Shown piece after piece: positions 28,590 through 39,560 of a stretch of DNA of 64,000 bases (its first letter is position 1; the number at the start of each line of letters is the position of its first letter). Source of the stretch: an uncultured SAR116 cluster alpha proteobacterium (GTDB lineage Bacteria > Pseudomonadota > Alphaproteobacteria > Puniceispirillales > Marisalimonadaceae); NCBI GenBank assembly GCA_902622875.1, contig CACNRW010000007.1, positions 17,219 through 81,218 on the forward strand, given 5' to 3'. Under the pieces are notes generated by a model. It made no database searches. It was not told the DNA's origin and saw nothing but the letters and a program-made list of their open reading frames with translations. A program made the translations under genes and the position numbers.

Positions 28590-29663
28590 TCAAACTTGAG
28601 ACATTTCTACTATCCTAGAAATGGTTCTTTGAAATTCAAATTCCCATTCTTCTCCTTGATATATTTTTCTAAAATCAGCCTCTGCATTAGCTATTAAAAA
28701 GCAATTTTTGTCATATAATGCATCTATTAACCAAATGAACCTTCTAGTTTCATTACGAGATTTATCATCAAGCATTGGGATATTTTCTATTATAATTCCC
28801 TTATATCTTTCACCTATTTCTATATAATCAGAAGCTGCTAAAGGTTTGTTACATAAACTGTCAAAATTAATTCTTGCAATACCTGCAGCCACTTGAGGAA
28901 TTAGAATTGTTCTACCTGAGATCTCAATTGATTCTGGCTGTTTTACAAAACCCAAACTAAGTTTTAAGAATATATTATCTATTTTCTTTTTATTTTCTGT
29001 GTTTATAGGACTCAACCATACCTTATTACCACTTAGAGATCTCTCACGCCAGTCATCACCATTTTGAATTTTAATAATTTCTGTTTTTAACTTTAAACTC
29101 TCTATAAAAGGTAAAATTCGATCTCTATGTAATCCATTTTTGTATAAACCAGTAGGGGGTTGATTTGACGTTGTTACTAAAGTTGTTCCTTCAGTAAACA
29201 TTACATTAAACAAACGTGATAAGATCATAGCGTCAGCAATATCTCTAACTTCCATTTCATCAAAGCAAAGTAATTTTGCTGAACTTGCTAAATCTTTACC
29301 AACTAAAAGAACACAATCTTTGTTTTTTTCAACTTTACTTTTCTGTAAAATACGTTGATGAACTTCTTTCATGAAGTCGTGAAAGTGTAATCTTCTTTTT
29401 TCTTTAATAGGGACATGCTGAAAAAATAAATCCATGATCATAGATTTACCCCTTCCAACACCCCCATACAAGTAGATCCCTTTTATATAATCGGAGTTTT
29501 TTTTTGAAAATATTTTATTTATAAAATTTTTTTTGGTGTTTAATTGAACTAATTTTTCATTAAGTTTATCAAAGTAGGAAGCAACAATCAGCTGACCTGT
29601 ATCTAAATTAATTGAATTACTTAATGCTATATTTTGCAGGTTTTGTTCTATTACTTTTTCCAA
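28590..29663 (-). CDS. zapE: AFG1/ZapE-type AAA ATPase
   Basis: A 357-residue ATPase of the AFG1/ZapE family. Walker A is GGVGRGKSMIMD near residue 67-78, Walker B is LLCFDEMEV near residue 133, and the sensor segment VTTSNQPP follows. In E. coli ZapE binds the FtsZ ring under stress; yeast Afg1 helps mitochondrial quality control. In alphaproteobacteria it commonly sits between the sdh and mdh genes, as here (35 bases after sdhB), which points to a link with respiratory complex upkeep. That link is inference. Confidence 0.92.
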   Translation of the reverse strand: MEKVIEQNLQNIALSNSINLDTGQLIVASYFDKLNEKLVQLNTKKNFINKIFSKKNSDYIKGIYLYGGVGRGKSMIMDLFFQHVPIKEKRRLHFHDFMKEVHQRILQKSKVEKNKDCVLLVGKDLASSAKLLCFDEMEVRDIADAMILSRLFNVMFTEGTTLVTTSNQPPTGLYKNGLHRDRILPFIESLKLKTEIIKIQNGDDWRERSLSGNKVWLSPINTENKKKIDNIFLKLSLGFVKQPESIEISGRTILIPQVAAGIARINFDSLCNKPLAASDYIEIGERYKGIIIENIPMLDDKSRNETRRFIWLIDALYDKNCFLIANAEADFRKIYQGEEWEFEFQRTISRIVEMSQV

Positions 29664-29697
29664 ACCATTTAGCCATATATAAGTAAACTATTTAAAA

Positions 29698-30477
29698 TTA
29701 TTTTCTTTCAAGCTGAAGCTTTTTAATTTCTCCGATAGCCTTTGCCGGATTTAGCCCTTTTGGGCAGGTTTTTGTACAATTCATAATTGTATGACACCTA
29801 TATAGTTTAAAGGTGTCCTCTAAGTCATTTAATCTTTCTTCTGTGTTTTCGTCTCTACTATCTGCTATCCACCTATATGCTTGCAGCAAGACAGCTGGGC
29901 CTAAATATTTATCACCATTCCACCAATATGAAGGGCAAGAGGTAGTGCAAGAAAAACATAAAACACATTCCCACAAACCATCAATTTTTTCTCTTTGTTC
30001 TGGAGATTGTTTACGAGACTTCCCTTCTTCTGGCCTGCTATCAGATTGCAGCCAGGGTTTAACAGATGTTAACTGAGCATAGGCTTTTGATAAATCGGGC
30101 ACAAGATCTTTTACAACATCCATATGTGGCAAAGGATAAATATTAATATCGCCCTTAATATCTTCAATTGACTTTAAACATGCTAATGTATTAGTACCGT
30201 CAATATTCATTGAACACGAACCACATATACCTTCTCTACATGAACGTCTAAAAGTAAGGCTTGAGTCAACTTCTTGTTTGATTTTTATCAATGCATCCAA
30301 AACCATAGGTCCACAGTCATTTAAGTCAATAGTATAACTATCAATCCTAGGATTTTCGTCATCGTCTGGAGACCATCTATAAACGTTAACTTTTTTTGGG
30401 TTTTCAGATTCACTCTGTAAAGGATAATCAATACCTTTAACAATTTTTGAATGTTTTGGAAGGGCAAATTCAGCCAC
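29698..30477 (-). CDS. sdhB: Succinate dehydrogenase iron-sulfur subunit
   Basis: This 259-residue protein carries three Fe-S clusters. The [2Fe-2S] ligands are in [16 protein letters not shown] plus a downstream TLAC, the [4Fe-4S] ligands are in [15 protein letters not shown], and the [3Fe-4S] region is [17 protein letters not shown]. It passes electrons from SdhA to ubiquinone at the membrane. It is 17 bases after sdhA in sdhCDAB order. All ligands are present. Confidence 0.96.
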   Translation of the reverse strand: MAEFALPKHSKIVKGIDYPLQSESENPKKVNVYRWSPDDDENPRIDSYTIDLNDCGPMVLDALIKIKQEVDSSLTFRRSCREGICGSCSMNIDGTNTLACLKSIEDIKGDINIYPLPHMDVVKDLVPDLSKAYAQLTSVKPWLQSDSRPEEGKSRKQSPEQREKIDGLWECVLCFSCTTSCPSYWWNGDKYLGPAVLLQAYRWIADSRDENTEERLNDLEDTFKLYRCHTIMNCTKTCPKGLNPAKAIGEIKKLQLERK

Positions 30478-30494
30478 AAATAACTCCTTTCAAA

Positions 30495-32285
30495 TTAGTA
30501 TACTCTTGCTGCTGGAGGAATTGAAGCAACCTCGTTAGTTAAGGTATTTAAATGAACATCTCTATAATCAAGTTTAGTCTTATTTTTCTCATTTAACCAC
30601 ATGATTGTATGCTTCATCCAATCTTTATCATCCCTATCTGGATAATCTTCATGAGAATGAGCACCTCGAGATTCTTTTCTTTGATCAGCAGATTTAATTG
30701 TAACTATTGCTTGTTGCATTAAATTTTCAAGTTCTAATGCCTCAACTAAGTCAGTATTAAATATTAATGACCTATCTTTAATACCAACCCCATCCAAACT
30801 ATTTGCAATTTTATCAACTTTTTTTACACCTTCATTCATTGATGAGTTAGACCTAAACACAGCTGCATGTTTTTGCATTGCATTTTGCATTGAATTTCTT
30901 ATCTCACCGACAGAGACGTCGCCTTTAGCATATCTCATTTTATCTAGTCTTGCCAAAATCTTATCAGTCACATGCTTGGATAAGGGAGCATGTGAAGCAC
31001 CTTTTTCAACTATTTTTAATGCTCTTTGGGCTGCAGCTCTTCCAAACACAACTATATCTAGCAATGAGTTTGTGCCCAACCTATTTGCTCCATGAACAGA
31101 GACACATGCAGCCTCACCAATAGCCATTAATCCTGATACTACTGCATTTTGATCATTACCCTTTCTGGTAACAACTTCACCATTATAATTAGTTGGTATA
31201 CCACCCATATTGTAATGCACAGTTGGTAAAACAGGAATAGGCTCCTTAGTTACATCGACACCACAAAATATTTTTGCAGTTTCACTTATTCCTGGCAATC
31301 GCATATGTAAAGTTGCAGGATCAATATGTTCAAGATGCATAAAAATATGATCTTTATTAGGTCCTACACCTCTACCTTCATTAATTTCAATTGTCATTGA
31401 CCTTGATACAACATCTCTACTTGCTAAATCTTTAGCTGTAGGGGCATATCTTTCCATAAACCTTTCGCCTTCAGAATTTGTTAGATAACCACCTTCTCCT
31501 CGTGAGCCTTCCGTAATTAGAACTCCAGCACCATAAACACCTGTTGGATGAAATTGCACAAATTCCATATCTTGGAGTGGTAAACCGGCTCTTAAAACCA
31601 TAGCGTTACCGTCTCCAGTACATGTATGTGCTGAGGTGCAAGAAAAGTAAACACGTCCATAACCACCAGTAGCTAATACAGTTTGATGACCTCGAAACCT
31701 ATGAATTTTCCCATCATCCATACACAAAGCTAAAACACCAACACATTTACCATTATCATCCATTAACAAATCAAGAGCTATATATTCGACAAAAAATTCA
31801 GCTTTATGTTTTAAACATTGTTGATAAAGAGTATGCAAAATTGCGTGACCAGTTCTGTCAGCTGCCGCACATGCTCTTCTAGCCATTTTTTTTCCATAAT
31901 CTAGGGTGTGTCCACCAAAAGGACGCTGATAAACTTCACCTTCTTCTGTACGAGAAAACGGGACTCCGAAGTTTTCTAATTCTGTGACAGAAGGTATAGC
32001 TTCTTTACACATATATTCAATCGCATCTTGATCACCTAGCCAATCAGATCCTTTTACAGTGTCATACATATGAAATTGCCAACTATCATTTTCACCCATG
32101 TTATTCAGTGCAGCTCCAATTCCACCTTGAGCTGCAACGGTATGACTTCTAGTTGGGAAAACTTTTGTAATACAGGCTGTCTTTAAGCCACCTGATACCA
32201 TACCTAAAGTTGCCCTTAAACCTGCACCACCAGCACCTACAACAACAACATCGTGTTCATGATCTATAATTTCGTATTCAGACAT
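30495..32285 (-). CDS. sdhA: Succinate dehydrogenase flavoprotein subunit
   Basis: A 596-residue FAD protein that oxidises succinate to fumarate. The FAD loop is [12 protein letters not shown] (about 14-25), the covalent flavin His is in [11 protein letters not shown] near residue 48, and active-site segments include [18 protein letters not shown] and the catalytic Arg/His region [12 protein letters not shown]. The C-terminus ends in the usual Arg-Val-Tyr. It lies 16 bases after sdhD, with sdhB following. Confidence 0.97.
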   Translation of the reverse strand: MSEYEIIDHEHDVVVVGAGGAGLRATLGMVSGGLKTACITKVFPTRSHTVAAQGGIGAALNNMGENDSWQFHMYDTVKGSDWLGDQDAIEYMCKEAIPSVTELENFGVPFSRTEEGEVYQRPFGGHTLDYGKKMARRACAAADRTGHAILHTLYQQCLKHKAEFFVEYIALDLLMDDNGKCVGVLALCMDDGKIHRFRGHQTVLATGGYGRVYFSCTSAHTCTGDGNAMVLRAGLPLQDMEFVQFHPTGVYGAGVLITEGSRGEGGYLTNSEGERFMERYAPTAKDLASRDVVSRSMTIEINEGRGVGPNKDHIFMHLEHIDPATLHMRLPGISETAKIFCGVDVTKEPIPVLPTVHYNMGGIPTNYNGEVVTRKGNDQNAVVSGLMAIGEAACVSVHGANRLGTNSLLDIVVFGRAAAQRALKIVEKGASHAPLSKHVTDKILARLDKMRYAKGDVSVGEIRNSMQNAMQKHAAVFRSNSSMNEGVKKVDKIANSLDGVGIKDRSLIFNTDLVEALELENLMQQAIVTIKSADQRKESRGAHSHEDYPDRDDKDWMKHTIMWLNEKNKTKLDYRDVHLNTLTNEVASIPPAARVY

Positions 32286-32301
32286 TAGTAAACTTTCACA
32301 A

Positions 32302-32685
32302 TTATAAAAAGATTTTTAATACACATAGAATTGATAGGACACCTAAAACTATCGCTATTAATTTTATAAGTATTAATGATACAATTTTCAACCCCTCATG
32401 ATGAACATAATCCTCTATCACCACCTGTAATCCTGAAGCCGCATGAAAGTAAAGAGTACCAAAAAGAAGTATTAATCCTGTGGCATTAAAAGGACTCTGC
32501 AACCATTCAATTGACTGCTCGTAACCATCCATTAATGTTAACATAAGTGAAGTGGTGAACCATATCACCAAAGGTATCATAGCAATAGCAGAAATTCTCT
32601 GCAATTTCCAGTGACCAACTCCATGTGTTTTTAAAGTTTTCATATCTTCGACCTTAGTAAACTTTTCATCAATATTACTATTCAT
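32302..32685 (-). CDS. sdhD: Succinate dehydrogenase membrane anchor subunit
   Basis: A 127-residue protein with three hydrophobic helices. [19 protein letters not shown] near the N-terminus has the quinone-site Ser/Arg pattern and [18 protein letters not shown] carries the heme-ligand His and an Asp-Tyr pair. With SdhC it anchors SdhAB and forms the ubiquinone site. It lies 4 bases after sdhC and 16 before sdhA. Confidence 0.92.
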   Translation of the reverse strand: MNSNIDEKFTKVEDMKTLKTHGVGHWKLQRISAIAMIPLVIWFTTSLMLTLMDGYEQSIEWLQSPFNATGLILLFGTLYFHAASGLQVVIEDYVHHEGLKIVSLILIKLIAIVLGVLSILCVLKIFL

Positions 32686-32689
32686 CCAC

Positions 32690-33076
32690 TTAAATCACAC
32701 TAAGGTAAATTATTGACCAAGTTAAAATAGTTAAAAGCAAAGAGCAAAAAACTACTGCCCCGCCCGAAATATAGGCATGCTTCAAATCATAGCCATAGCC
32801 GGCATCCCAAAATAAATGTCTTATGCCATTTGATAAATGATAAAAAAGACCAAAAGTGAAGCCAAGGAGAACTACGTGACTAAACCAATGATTTACAACT
32901 TTAGAGAATAAAAGATATGTTTCTTTGCCAAGTGTAAGTGATATTATCCATACTACTAAAATTATACTCCCCATTGATAAAACAATACCTGTACCTCTAT
33001 GCAGAATTGACAGAATTGAGGTAAGTTGTGGCTTATAAATTTGGAGATGAGGTGATAGTGGTCTTTGTCTACTCAT
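32690..33076 (-). CDS. sdhC: Succinate dehydrogenase cytochrome b556 subunit
   Basis: About 128 residues with three membrane helices. RPLSPHLQIYKPQLTSILSI is the family N-terminus and LFYHLSNGIRHLFWDAGY carries the heme-binding His. I prefer the ATG at 33076 (SRQRPLSPHL) because the conserved region starts there and GGG is about eight bases upstream; an ATG four codons earlier at 33088 is possible. It is the first gene of the sdhCDAB-zapE series; the 80 bases upstream probably hold its promoter. Confidence 0.92.
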   Translation of the reverse strand: MSRQRPLSPHLQIYKPQLTSILSILHRGTGIVLSMGSIILVVWIISLTLGKETYLLFSKVVNHWFSHVVLLGFTFGLFYHLSNGIRHLFWDAGYGYDLKHAYISGGAVVFCSLLLTILTWSIIYLSVI

Positions 33077-33156
33077 TATTTTACCCATGATTTTTAATAT
33101 TTAATAAATGAACTAATAACATAAAAATTTCAATTACAAATAAGGAAAATTCTAAC

Positions 33157-34071
33157 TTATTGGTTAATAATTATTAAAATTGACGTTCCAAGTAGCATAA
33201 TACCAATAAATTCAGTTTGTTTAATTTTTTCTTTGAAAAAAATCATTGATATTAAAATTGAAAAAATTAACTCAATTTGTCCTACCGCCCTGACTTCTGC
33301 AGCTGTAGCCAACCCAAAAGCTACAAACCATCCAAAAGTTGCACCAGTTCCACAAAGCCCAGCGGGCAAACTAGGTTTCCAAAATTTAAAAACAGCTTTT
33401 AGTTGGTCTCTTTTAAATACAAACATATATATACCAACAATAATTGTTTGAAAGATTATCGCGATAAAAGAAATGAACATTGATCTATCTAAAAGTGGAC
33501 CATCTACCGAAATTATAGACATTCTAAAAGTCACAACTGATGCAGCTAAAAGTAGGCCTGACAAAAGACCAATCAACGTTCCAATTGATGTAACAGACTT
33601 AAATAAAAGTTTTATTGTATCCAGGAAACTTTCTGCTTTTTTTGCATATGACAATAACAAAACAGATATTACACCTAATAGTATTCCAAGAGTTATCGGC
33701 AAAGAAAAAAATTCACTTAATATCAACATCTCCAAAAATGCTATCAATATTACTTCTGTTTTAGAGAAAGCAATTCCTGCAGCAAAACTTTTATGAGAGA
33801 AAACTTTCATGAGAACGTAAGTAAAAAGAACCTGAAAAATAGATCCTAAAAAACAAAGCATGATAGAATAGTTTGATAAAATAGGGATTGAATTACCAGG
33901 AATATTTATCCAGACAAACCATACAAGAGAAGTAAACGGAAGCGCATAACAAAATCTTATGTAAGCAGCACCGTAATCACCAAGTTTAGATATCATATTT
34001 TTCTGAAAAGCTGATCGGGCGGTTTGACAACCTGCAGCAAAAATTGCTGCTACAATCCATACGTATTCCAT
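33157..34071 (-). CDS. DMT/EamA family transporter
   Basis: This 304-residue membrane protein has about ten hydrophobic helices in two similar halves, the pattern of the drug/metabolite transporter superfamily. The second half has the GLATAAEVRAVGQIELIFS segment near residue 265, typical of EamA proteins. It lies between sdhC and asd on the same strand with spacers of 80 and 32 bases. It may export an amino acid or metabolite, but neighbours give no firm clue. Confidence 0.85.
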   Translation of the reverse strand: MEYVWIVAAIFAAGCQTARSAFQKNMISKLGDYGAAYIRFCYALPFTSLVWFVWINIPGNSIPILSNYSIMLCFLGSIFQVLFTYVLMKVFSHKSFAAGIAFSKTEVILIAFLEMLILSEFFSLPITLGILLGVISVLLLSYAKKAESFLDTIKLLFKSVTSIGTLIGLLSGLLLAASVVTFRMSIISVDGPLLDRSMFISFIAIIFQTIIVGIYMFVFKRDQLKAVFKFWKPSLPAGLCGTGATFGWFVAFGLATAAEVRAVGQIELIFSILISMIFFKEKIKQTEFIGIMLLGTSILIIINQ

Positions 34072-34103
34072 TTATTCTGACAAAAAATTAATCAAACAAA
34101 GCA

Positions 34104-35132
34104 TTATAGTGAAGCTCCCTTAAGTTTTTTACTGGCCAATAACTCAGCAATCTGAACTGTGTTTAACGCTGCACCTTTTCTTAAATTATCTCCTACGCAC
34201 CAAAAAGCTATTCCATTTTTAACTGATGGATCTTTTCTTATACGACTTATATAAACATCGTCCTCACCAGCAACCTCTACAGGTGTCACATAACCCTCAT
34301 CAGCCCTATGGTCAACAACTGTAATTCCATTAGCATCCCGTAATAAGTTTCTAACTTGTCTTTCATCAATATCTTTTTTACATTCGACGAAAACAGCTTC
34401 GCTATGACCTATAAAGACAGGAACTCTAACACAATGAGCAACTAAATTTATAGTGGGGTCTAGTATTTTTTTAGTTTCAACATTCATTTTCCATTCTTCT
34501 TTGGTAAATCCATCATCCATAAAAATATCAATATGTGGTATGACGTTGAAAGCTATTTTTTTTGTGAATTGTTCAGGTGTTGCCTGATCATGCACAAATA
34601 CACCTTTTGTCTGATTAAATAATTCATCCATAGCTGGTTTTCCAGCACCAGAAACAGCCTGATAGGTCGAAACAACTACTCTTGATATTTCAAATTTTTT
34701 ATGAATTGGCTTTAGCGCTACAACTAGCTGAATGGTAGAACAGTTAGGGTTAGCTATGATATTTTTTTTATTATAATTATTAATAGCCTCGGGATTAACC
34801 TCAGGAACTATTAAGGGAACCTCATCATCCATTCTGAAGCAAGAAGAATTATCAATAACTATGCAACCTTTGTTTCCTGCAACTGGACCAAATTTTTTAG
34901 CAATATTGGAACCTGCTGAAAAAAGAGCTATATCCACATTTTCAAAATTAAAATCATCAACAGACTTTACTTTTAGAACTTTGTCATCTCCATAAGAGAC
35001 TTCTTTTCCAATGGATGATTTAGAGGCTAACGCATAAATATTTTTTACCGGAAACTTTCTTTCAAACAAAGTTTGAAGCATTTCTCTTCCAACGGCGCCA
35101 GTTGCACCAACTACAGCAACATTATAAGCCAT
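34104..35132 (-). CDS. asd: Aspartate-semialdehyde dehydrogenase
   Basis: This 342-residue NADP enzyme makes aspartate semialdehyde for lysine, threonine, methionine and diaminopimelate synthesis. The N-terminal VVGATGAVG loop binds NADP, the nucleophile is Cys131 in NPNCSTIQLV, and the catalytic His is in RVPVFIGHSEAVFVE near residue 245. It is directly adjacent to leuB with no spacer (stop and start abut), so coupling with the leucine genes is likely. The asd-leuB-leuD-leuC order is common in alphaproteobacteria. Confidence 0.96.
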   Translation of the reverse strand: MAYNVAVVGATGAVGREMLQTLFERKFPVKNIYALASKSSIGKEVSYGDDKVLKVKSVDDFNFENVDIALFSAGSNIAKKFGPVAGNKGCIVIDNSSCFRMDDEVPLIVPEVNPEAINNYNKKNIIANPNCSTIQLVVALKPIHKKFEISRVVVSTYQAVSGAGKPAMDELFNQTKGVFVHDQATPEQFTKKIAFNVIPHIDIFMDDGFTKEEWKMNVETKKILDPTINLVAHCVRVPVFIGHSEAVFVECKKDIDERQVRNLLRDANGITVVDHRADEGYVTPVEVAGEDDVYISRIRKDPSVKNGIAFWCVGDNLRKGAALNTVQIAELLASKKLKGASL

Positions 35133-36248
35133 TTAATTAGTTAATTCCTCTAATTTATGTATAACCAAGTCCATCATTCCTGTAGTTCCAACTTTTTCTC
35201 TTCCTTTGGCCATTATATCTGGCGTCCTTGGTCCTGCGTCTAACGCTTTTGAGACAGCTTTGTCGATTAAGTCAGCTTCTTCTTTCATATCAAAGGAATA
35301 TCTGAATAACATTGATAAACTTAGTAATTCAGCTAAAGGGTTAGCCAATCCTTTACCTGCTATGTCAGGAGCTGAACCATGAACTGGTTCATACATTGCA
35401 TATCTCTTTCCAGTGTTTTTATCAACTGAACCTAAACTTGCAGATGGGAGCATGCCAAGTGAACCAGTTAACATAGCTGCGCAATCAGACAAAATATCTC
35501 CAAATAAGTTATCAGTTACTATTACGTCAAATTGATTAGGGTCTCTTACTAATTGCATTGCACAATTATCTGCATACATATGATTTATATCAATACCGGC
35601 ACCTTCTTTTTTATGAAGGTTTATCATTACTTCTCGCCACAAAACACCTGACATCATAACATTAGCCTTTTCAACGGAGGTAACTTTTCCATTTCTTGCC
35701 CTTGCCATATCAAAGGCTACCCTTCCGATTCTTTCTATTTCAGGGGTGGTATATAAGTTAGTATCATATCCTTTTTTTTGCTCTGCATTAATTTCATCAA
35801 TTCCACGTGGCTCAGCAAAATAAATACCACCTGTCAATTCTCTCAATATTAATATATCTAAACCAGAAATTATTTCTGGCTTAAGTGATGAGGCATCGAC
35901 TAAAGCTGGAAAAACCATTGCCGGTCTAAGATTGGCAAACAAGTCCATCTCTTTTCTTAATCTTAAAAGACCGTTCTCTGGTCTTTTTTCGAATTCTACA
36001 CCATCATATTTTGGTCCTCCAACAGCTCCGAATAAAACAGCGTCTGCATCCATAGTATCTGCCAAAGTTTCATCCGAAAGTGGTGTTCCAAATTTATCAA
36101 AAGAAGCACCACCAACTAAACCTTCTTTGATATTAAAATTAATATTTTTGTTTTTAGCCAACCAATCGACCACTCTTAATGTTTCATTTACTACCTCTGG
36201 ACCAACTCCGTCTCCAGGTAGCACCATTAATGTTCTATTCGACGACAT
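35133..36248 (-). CDS. leuB: 3-isopropylmalate dehydrogenase
   Basis: A 371-residue NAD-dependent beta-decarboxylating dehydrogenase of leucine synthesis. GDGVGPEV is near residue 13, LRLRKEMDLFANLRP around residue 94 binds isopropylmalate, and VTDNLFGDILSD carries the metal Asp residues. GSAPDIAGKGLANP forms the NAD loop. It follows leuD by 24 bases and abuts asd. Confidence 0.96.
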   Translation of the reverse strand: MSSNRTLMVLPGDGVGPEVVNETLRVVDWLAKNKNINFNIKEGLVGGASFDKFGTPLSDETLADTMDADAVLFGAVGGPKYDGVEFEKRPENGLLRLRKEMDLFANLRPAMVFPALVDASSLKPEIISGLDILILRELTGGIYFAEPRGIDEINAEQKKGYDTNLYTTPEIERIGRVAFDMARARNGKVTSVEKANVMMSGVLWREVMINLHKKEGAGIDINHMYADNCAMQLVRDPNQFDVIVTDNLFGDILSDCAAMLTGSLGMLPSASLGSVDKNTGKRYAMYEPVHGSAPDIAGKGLANPLAELLSLSMLFRYSFDMKEEADLIDKAVSKALDAGPRTPDIMAKGREKVGTTGMMDLVIHKLEELTN

Positions 36249-36272
36249 TACATTTCCTAGCTTTATTTTTTA

Positions 36273-36878
36273 TTATAACCATGGTCTTTCAGAAGACACT
36301 TTTGTTTCAAAATTTTGAATTTCACTTGATTTTTGCATAGTTAAGCCAATATCATCTAAACCTTCGAGAAGACATTTTTTTCTAAATGGATCTATATCAA
36401 ATTTTATCACAGATCCATTTGGCCTCCTAATTTCCTGTGATGGTAAGTCTATTTCTAGTTCAGGGTTTTCTTTATCTTTAGCATCAGCCATTAGAGCTTC
36501 TCTTTGTTCGGGAGTTACTTTAATAGGTAGAAGACCGTTTTTGAAGGAATTATTATAAAAAATATCTGCAAATGAAGTTGATATAATACATTTTATACCA
36601 AAATCAGATAATGCCCAAGGCGCATGCTCTCTGCTTGAGCCACATCCAAAGTTATCGCCCGCAACAATAATATTGCTAGATCTATAAGGTTCTTCGTTTA
36701 ATACAAAGTCTTTCTTTTCGGTGCCATCGTCATTAAATCTCATCTCATCGAATAAATGTTTACCCAAACCTGTTCTCTTAATAGTTTTTAAGAATTGTTT
36801 AGGTATTATTTTGTCAGTATCAACATTTATAAAGTTAAAAGGAGCAGCTATACCTTTAAGATTAGTAAATTTTTCCAT
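36273..36878 (-). CDS. leuD: 3-isopropylmalate dehydratase small subunit
   Basis: This 201-residue swivelling domain pairs with LeuC to isomerise isopropylmalate. The [15 protein letters not shown] segment near residue 17-31 and [17 protein letters not shown] near 75-91 are diagnostic. It lies 19 bases after leuC on the minus strand. Length is usual. Confidence 0.96.
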   Translation of the reverse strand: MEKFTNLKGIAAPFNFINVDTDKIIPKQFLKTIKRTGLGKHLFDEMRFNDDGTEKKDFVLNEEPYRSSNIIVAGDNFGCGSSREHAPWALSDFGIKCIISTSFADIFYNNSFKNGLLPIKVTPEQREALMADAKDKENPELEIDLPSQEIRRPNGSVIKFDIDPFRKKCLLEGLDDIGLTMQKSSEIQNFETKVSSERPWL

Positions 36879-36897
36879 GATATATCCTCTTAAATAA

Positions 36898-38301
36898 TTA
36901 GCTTAATGAATCACAGTCTGTTAATTTTCCAGTTATTGCAGAAGCAGCGGCTATCTGTGGACTTACCAAATGAGTTCTTCCACCTTTTCCTTGTCTACCT
37001 TCAAAATTTCTATTTGAAGTACTAGCACATCTTTCTCCAGGCTGTAATTTATCTTCATTCATAGCCAAACACATTGAACAACCAGGCTCTCTCCATTCAA
37101 AACCTGCTTCTGTAAACATTAAGTTAAGACCTTCTTCTTCAGCTTGAGCCTTAACTAATCCTGAACCAGGAACAACCATAGCTCTTAAACCTTGTTTTAC
37201 TTTTTTACCTTCAATAATTCTAGCTGCTGATCTCAAGTCCTCTATCCTAGAATTAGTACAAGAACCAATAAATACTGTGTTAATTTCAACATCCGAAATC
37301 TTTTGGCCACCTTTCAAACCCATATACTCAAGCGATCTTTCAACTTTTAGTCGAGCATCGTCGTCTTGAATTTTACTTGGATCTGGAATGAAACCATCAA
37401 TAGATACGACATCTTCAGGGCTTGTCCCCCAAGTTACAGTAGGTTTAATTTTAGTAGCATCAATAGTTATTCTTTTATCATAAAAAGCACCCTCGTCTGA
37501 AGGCAATGACTTCCACCACTCAATTGCAAGGTCCCAATCATTGCCTTTAGGTGACATCGGCTTATCTTTTAAATAATCAAAAGTAACTTGGTCAGGTGCT
37601 ATCATACCTGCTCTGGCACCTGCTTCAATTGACATATTGCATACTGTCATTCTACCCTCCATAGAGAGTTTTTTTATAGACTCTCCCGAATATTCTATGA
37701 CATGACCTGTTCCGCCAGCTGTTCCAATTTTACCAATAATAGCAAGAACTAAGTCTTTAGGAGAAACACCAGTTTGAAGCTCACCTTCTAAATTGATAAG
37801 CATATTCTTAGCTGGCTTTTGTATTAAGGTTTGTGTAGCTAAAACGTGTTCAACCTCTGATGTTCCAATTCCAAAAGCAAGAGCACCAAAGGCTCCATGT
37901 GTAGCAGTATGGCTATCTCCACAAACTATTGTCATTCCTGGCTGAGTAAAACCTTGCTCAGGTCCTATAACGTGAACAATACCCTGTCTTTTGTCCATCA
38001 TATTAAAATAAGGAATACCAAAATCTTCAACATTTTTGTCTAATGCTTCAACTTGTATTCGTGATTCTTCTTCATCTATTCCACCAGCTCTGTCAGTAGT
38101 AGGGACATTATGATCAGCGACTGCAAGTGTTCTTTTTGGTGAGTTAACAGTCCTACCAGATAATCTTAACCCTTCGAAGGCTTGAGGACTAGTTACTTCA
38201 TGAACTAAATGCCTATCTATATATATTAATGACGCACCATCTTCCTGGGTATCAATAAGATGGTGATCCCAAATCTTGTCAAAAAGTGTTTTAGGTTTCA
38301 T
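36898..38301 (-). CDS. leuC: 3-isopropylmalate dehydratase large subunit
   Basis: A 467-residue aconitase-family protein with a [4Fe-4S] cluster. The first ligand is in FIGSCTNSR near residue 348 and the other two in [11 protein letters not shown] near residue 410. [19 protein letters not shown] lies at about 131-149. GGAGAT stands a few bases before the ATG. It begins the leuCDB-asd gene series; 71 bases separate it from rplS upstream. Confidence 0.96.
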   Translation of the reverse strand: MKPKTLFDKIWDHHLIDTQEDGASLIYIDRHLVHEVTSPQAFEGLRLSGRTVNSPKRTLAVADHNVPTTDRAGGIDEEESRIQVEALDKNVEDFGIPYFNMMDKRQGIVHVIGPEQGFTQPGMTIVCGDSHTATHGAFGALAFGIGTSEVEHVLATQTLIQKPAKNMLINLEGELQTGVSPKDLVLAIIGKIGTAGGTGHVIEYSGESIKKLSMEGRMTVCNMSIEAGARAGMIAPDQVTFDYLKDKPMSPKGNDWDLAIEWWKSLPSDEGAFYDKRITIDATKIKPTVTWGTSPEDVVSIDGFIPDPSKIQDDDARLKVERSLEYMGLKGGQKISDVEINTVFIGSCTNSRIEDLRSAARIIEGKKVKQGLRAMVVPGSGLVKAQAEEEGLNLMFTEAGFEWREPGCSMCLAMNEDKLQPGERCASTSNRNFEGRQGKGGRTHLVSPQIAAASAITGKLTDCDSLS

Positions 38302-38372
38302 TTTTTATCTCCATAAAATTGGAAATTAATTTAAAGACGTTGAGTAAGTGAAAAAAGTTTCTATTTAGCGAT

Positions 38373-38804
38373 TTATGAAGTTTTTTCGTCTGAAGTTTCT
38401 TTGATTTCGGACTTTTCAACCTTTGGACTATTTTCCTTTTTATTAACTTGAATTTTCTCAACAATACGTGCTGATTTACCCCTTCTATCTCTAAGATAGT
38501 ATAGTTTAGCTCTCCTAACTTTTCCTCTTTTAAGGACTGTGATTGCTGCAATCTTTGGTGAGAAAATTGGAAATATTCTTTCAACACCCTCGCCATATGA
38601 GATTTTCCTAACTGTAAAGCTTTCGTTCAATCCTCCACCACTTCGAGCAATGCATAATCCCTCAAAGGCTTGTATTCTCTCCTTATCACCTTCTACAATT
38701 TTGACGTCAACTTTTATAGTATCACCTGCACCAAATTCTGGGATAGATCTTTCTGAAGCAATTTTGTCCATCTGATCTTTTTCAATTTTATCAATAACAT
38801 TCAT
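38373..38804 (-). CDS. rplS: Ribosomal protein L19 with extended charged tail
   Basis: This protein sits at the 30S-50S interface. The core (residues 1 to about 117) matches bacterial L19: [28 protein letters not shown] and the C-terminal [19 protein letters not shown] further 25 or so residues rich in Lys, Glu and Ser follow ([19 protein letters not shown]), making 143 in all compared with about 115 in E. coli. Many alphaproteobacterial L19 proteins carry variable tails. It follows trmD by 54 bases. Confidence 0.96.
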   Translation of the reverse strand: MNVIDKIEKDQMDKIASERSIPEFGAGDTIKVDVKIVEGDKERIQAFEGLCIARSGGGLNESFTVRKISYGEGVERIFPIFSPKIAAITVLKRGKVRRAKLYYLRDRRGKSARIVEKIQVNKKENSPKVEKSEIKETSDEKTS

Positions 38805-38858
38805 TTTATTACCCTTTCGTGAAACATCTTCATAGCAAATTAATAATTTTTTTTCTAG

Positions 38859-39545
38859 TTAAGATTTTATATATTTAGACCAAAGATCTGGCCTCTTAGA
38901 CTTAGTTAATTTTTCTGACATTTCAGTTTTCCACTTTTTTATTCTTTTGTGATCCCCAGAGAGCAACACCTCTGGAACTTCAAGCTCATTCCAAACTCTA
39001 GGGTAGGTATATAATGGATACTCTAACAAATTATTTTCAAAACTTTCCTCAACTAACCCTATGGAATTTCCAATCACATTTGGAAGAAGTCTAACTGTGG
39101 CATCAATCATCAATTGAGCACCTATTTCGCCACCAGACAAAATGAAGTCACCTACACTTACTTCAATGACATTATTATATATTAAAAACCTTTCATCTAC
39201 TCCTTCATACCTACCACAAATAAATATGGCACCTTGTTCTTTAGACAAATCTTTTGCAAATGCCTGGTCAAATTTTATTCCTCTTGGTGACAGATATATT
39301 CTTGGTCCTTCTTCTGCGGAGGCTGATGACAAAGCTTTGTCAAGAACTTCAGCATTTATAACCATTCCTGGCCCACCACCAAATGGAACGTCATCAACTT
39401 TACCATTTTTATTGTTTGCAAAGTCCCTGATATTTATTTTATTAAGGTTCCATAAACCATTTTCTAGAGCCTTACCTGCCAATGAACAACCTAAAGTTCC
39501 AGGAAACATTTCTGGAAACAATGTTAGAACAGTTGCATTCCACAC
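38859..39545 (-). CDS. trmD: tRNA (guanine37-N1)-methyltransferase
   Basis: A 228-residue SPOUT methyltransferase that makes m1G37 in tRNAs with a G36, preventing frameshifts. The trefoil-knot SAM site is visible in YLSPRGIKFDQ, FICGRYEGVDERF and SVGDFILSGGEIGA (about 130-143). It stands between rimM (15-base spacer) and rplS in the classic rpsP-rimM-trmD-rplS order. Confidence 0.96.
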   Translation of the reverse strand: MWNATVLTLFPEMFPGTLGCSLAGKALENGLWNLNKINIRDFANNKNGKVDDVPFGGGPGMVINAEVLDKALSSASAEEGPRIYLSPRGIKFDQAFAKDLSKEQGAIFICGRYEGVDERFLIYNNVIEVSVGDFILSGGEIGAQLMIDATVRLLPNVIGNSIGLVEESFENNLLEYPLYTYPRVWNELEVPEVLLSGDHKRIKKWKTEMSEKLTKSKRPDLWSKYIKS

Positions 39546-39560
39546 AAAAAACTCCTCTTG

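Noticed and set aside
38291-38596. Minus-strand frame of 101 residues overlapping rplS and leuC
   Set aside because: It is rplS read in another frame; rplS itself is unmistakable.
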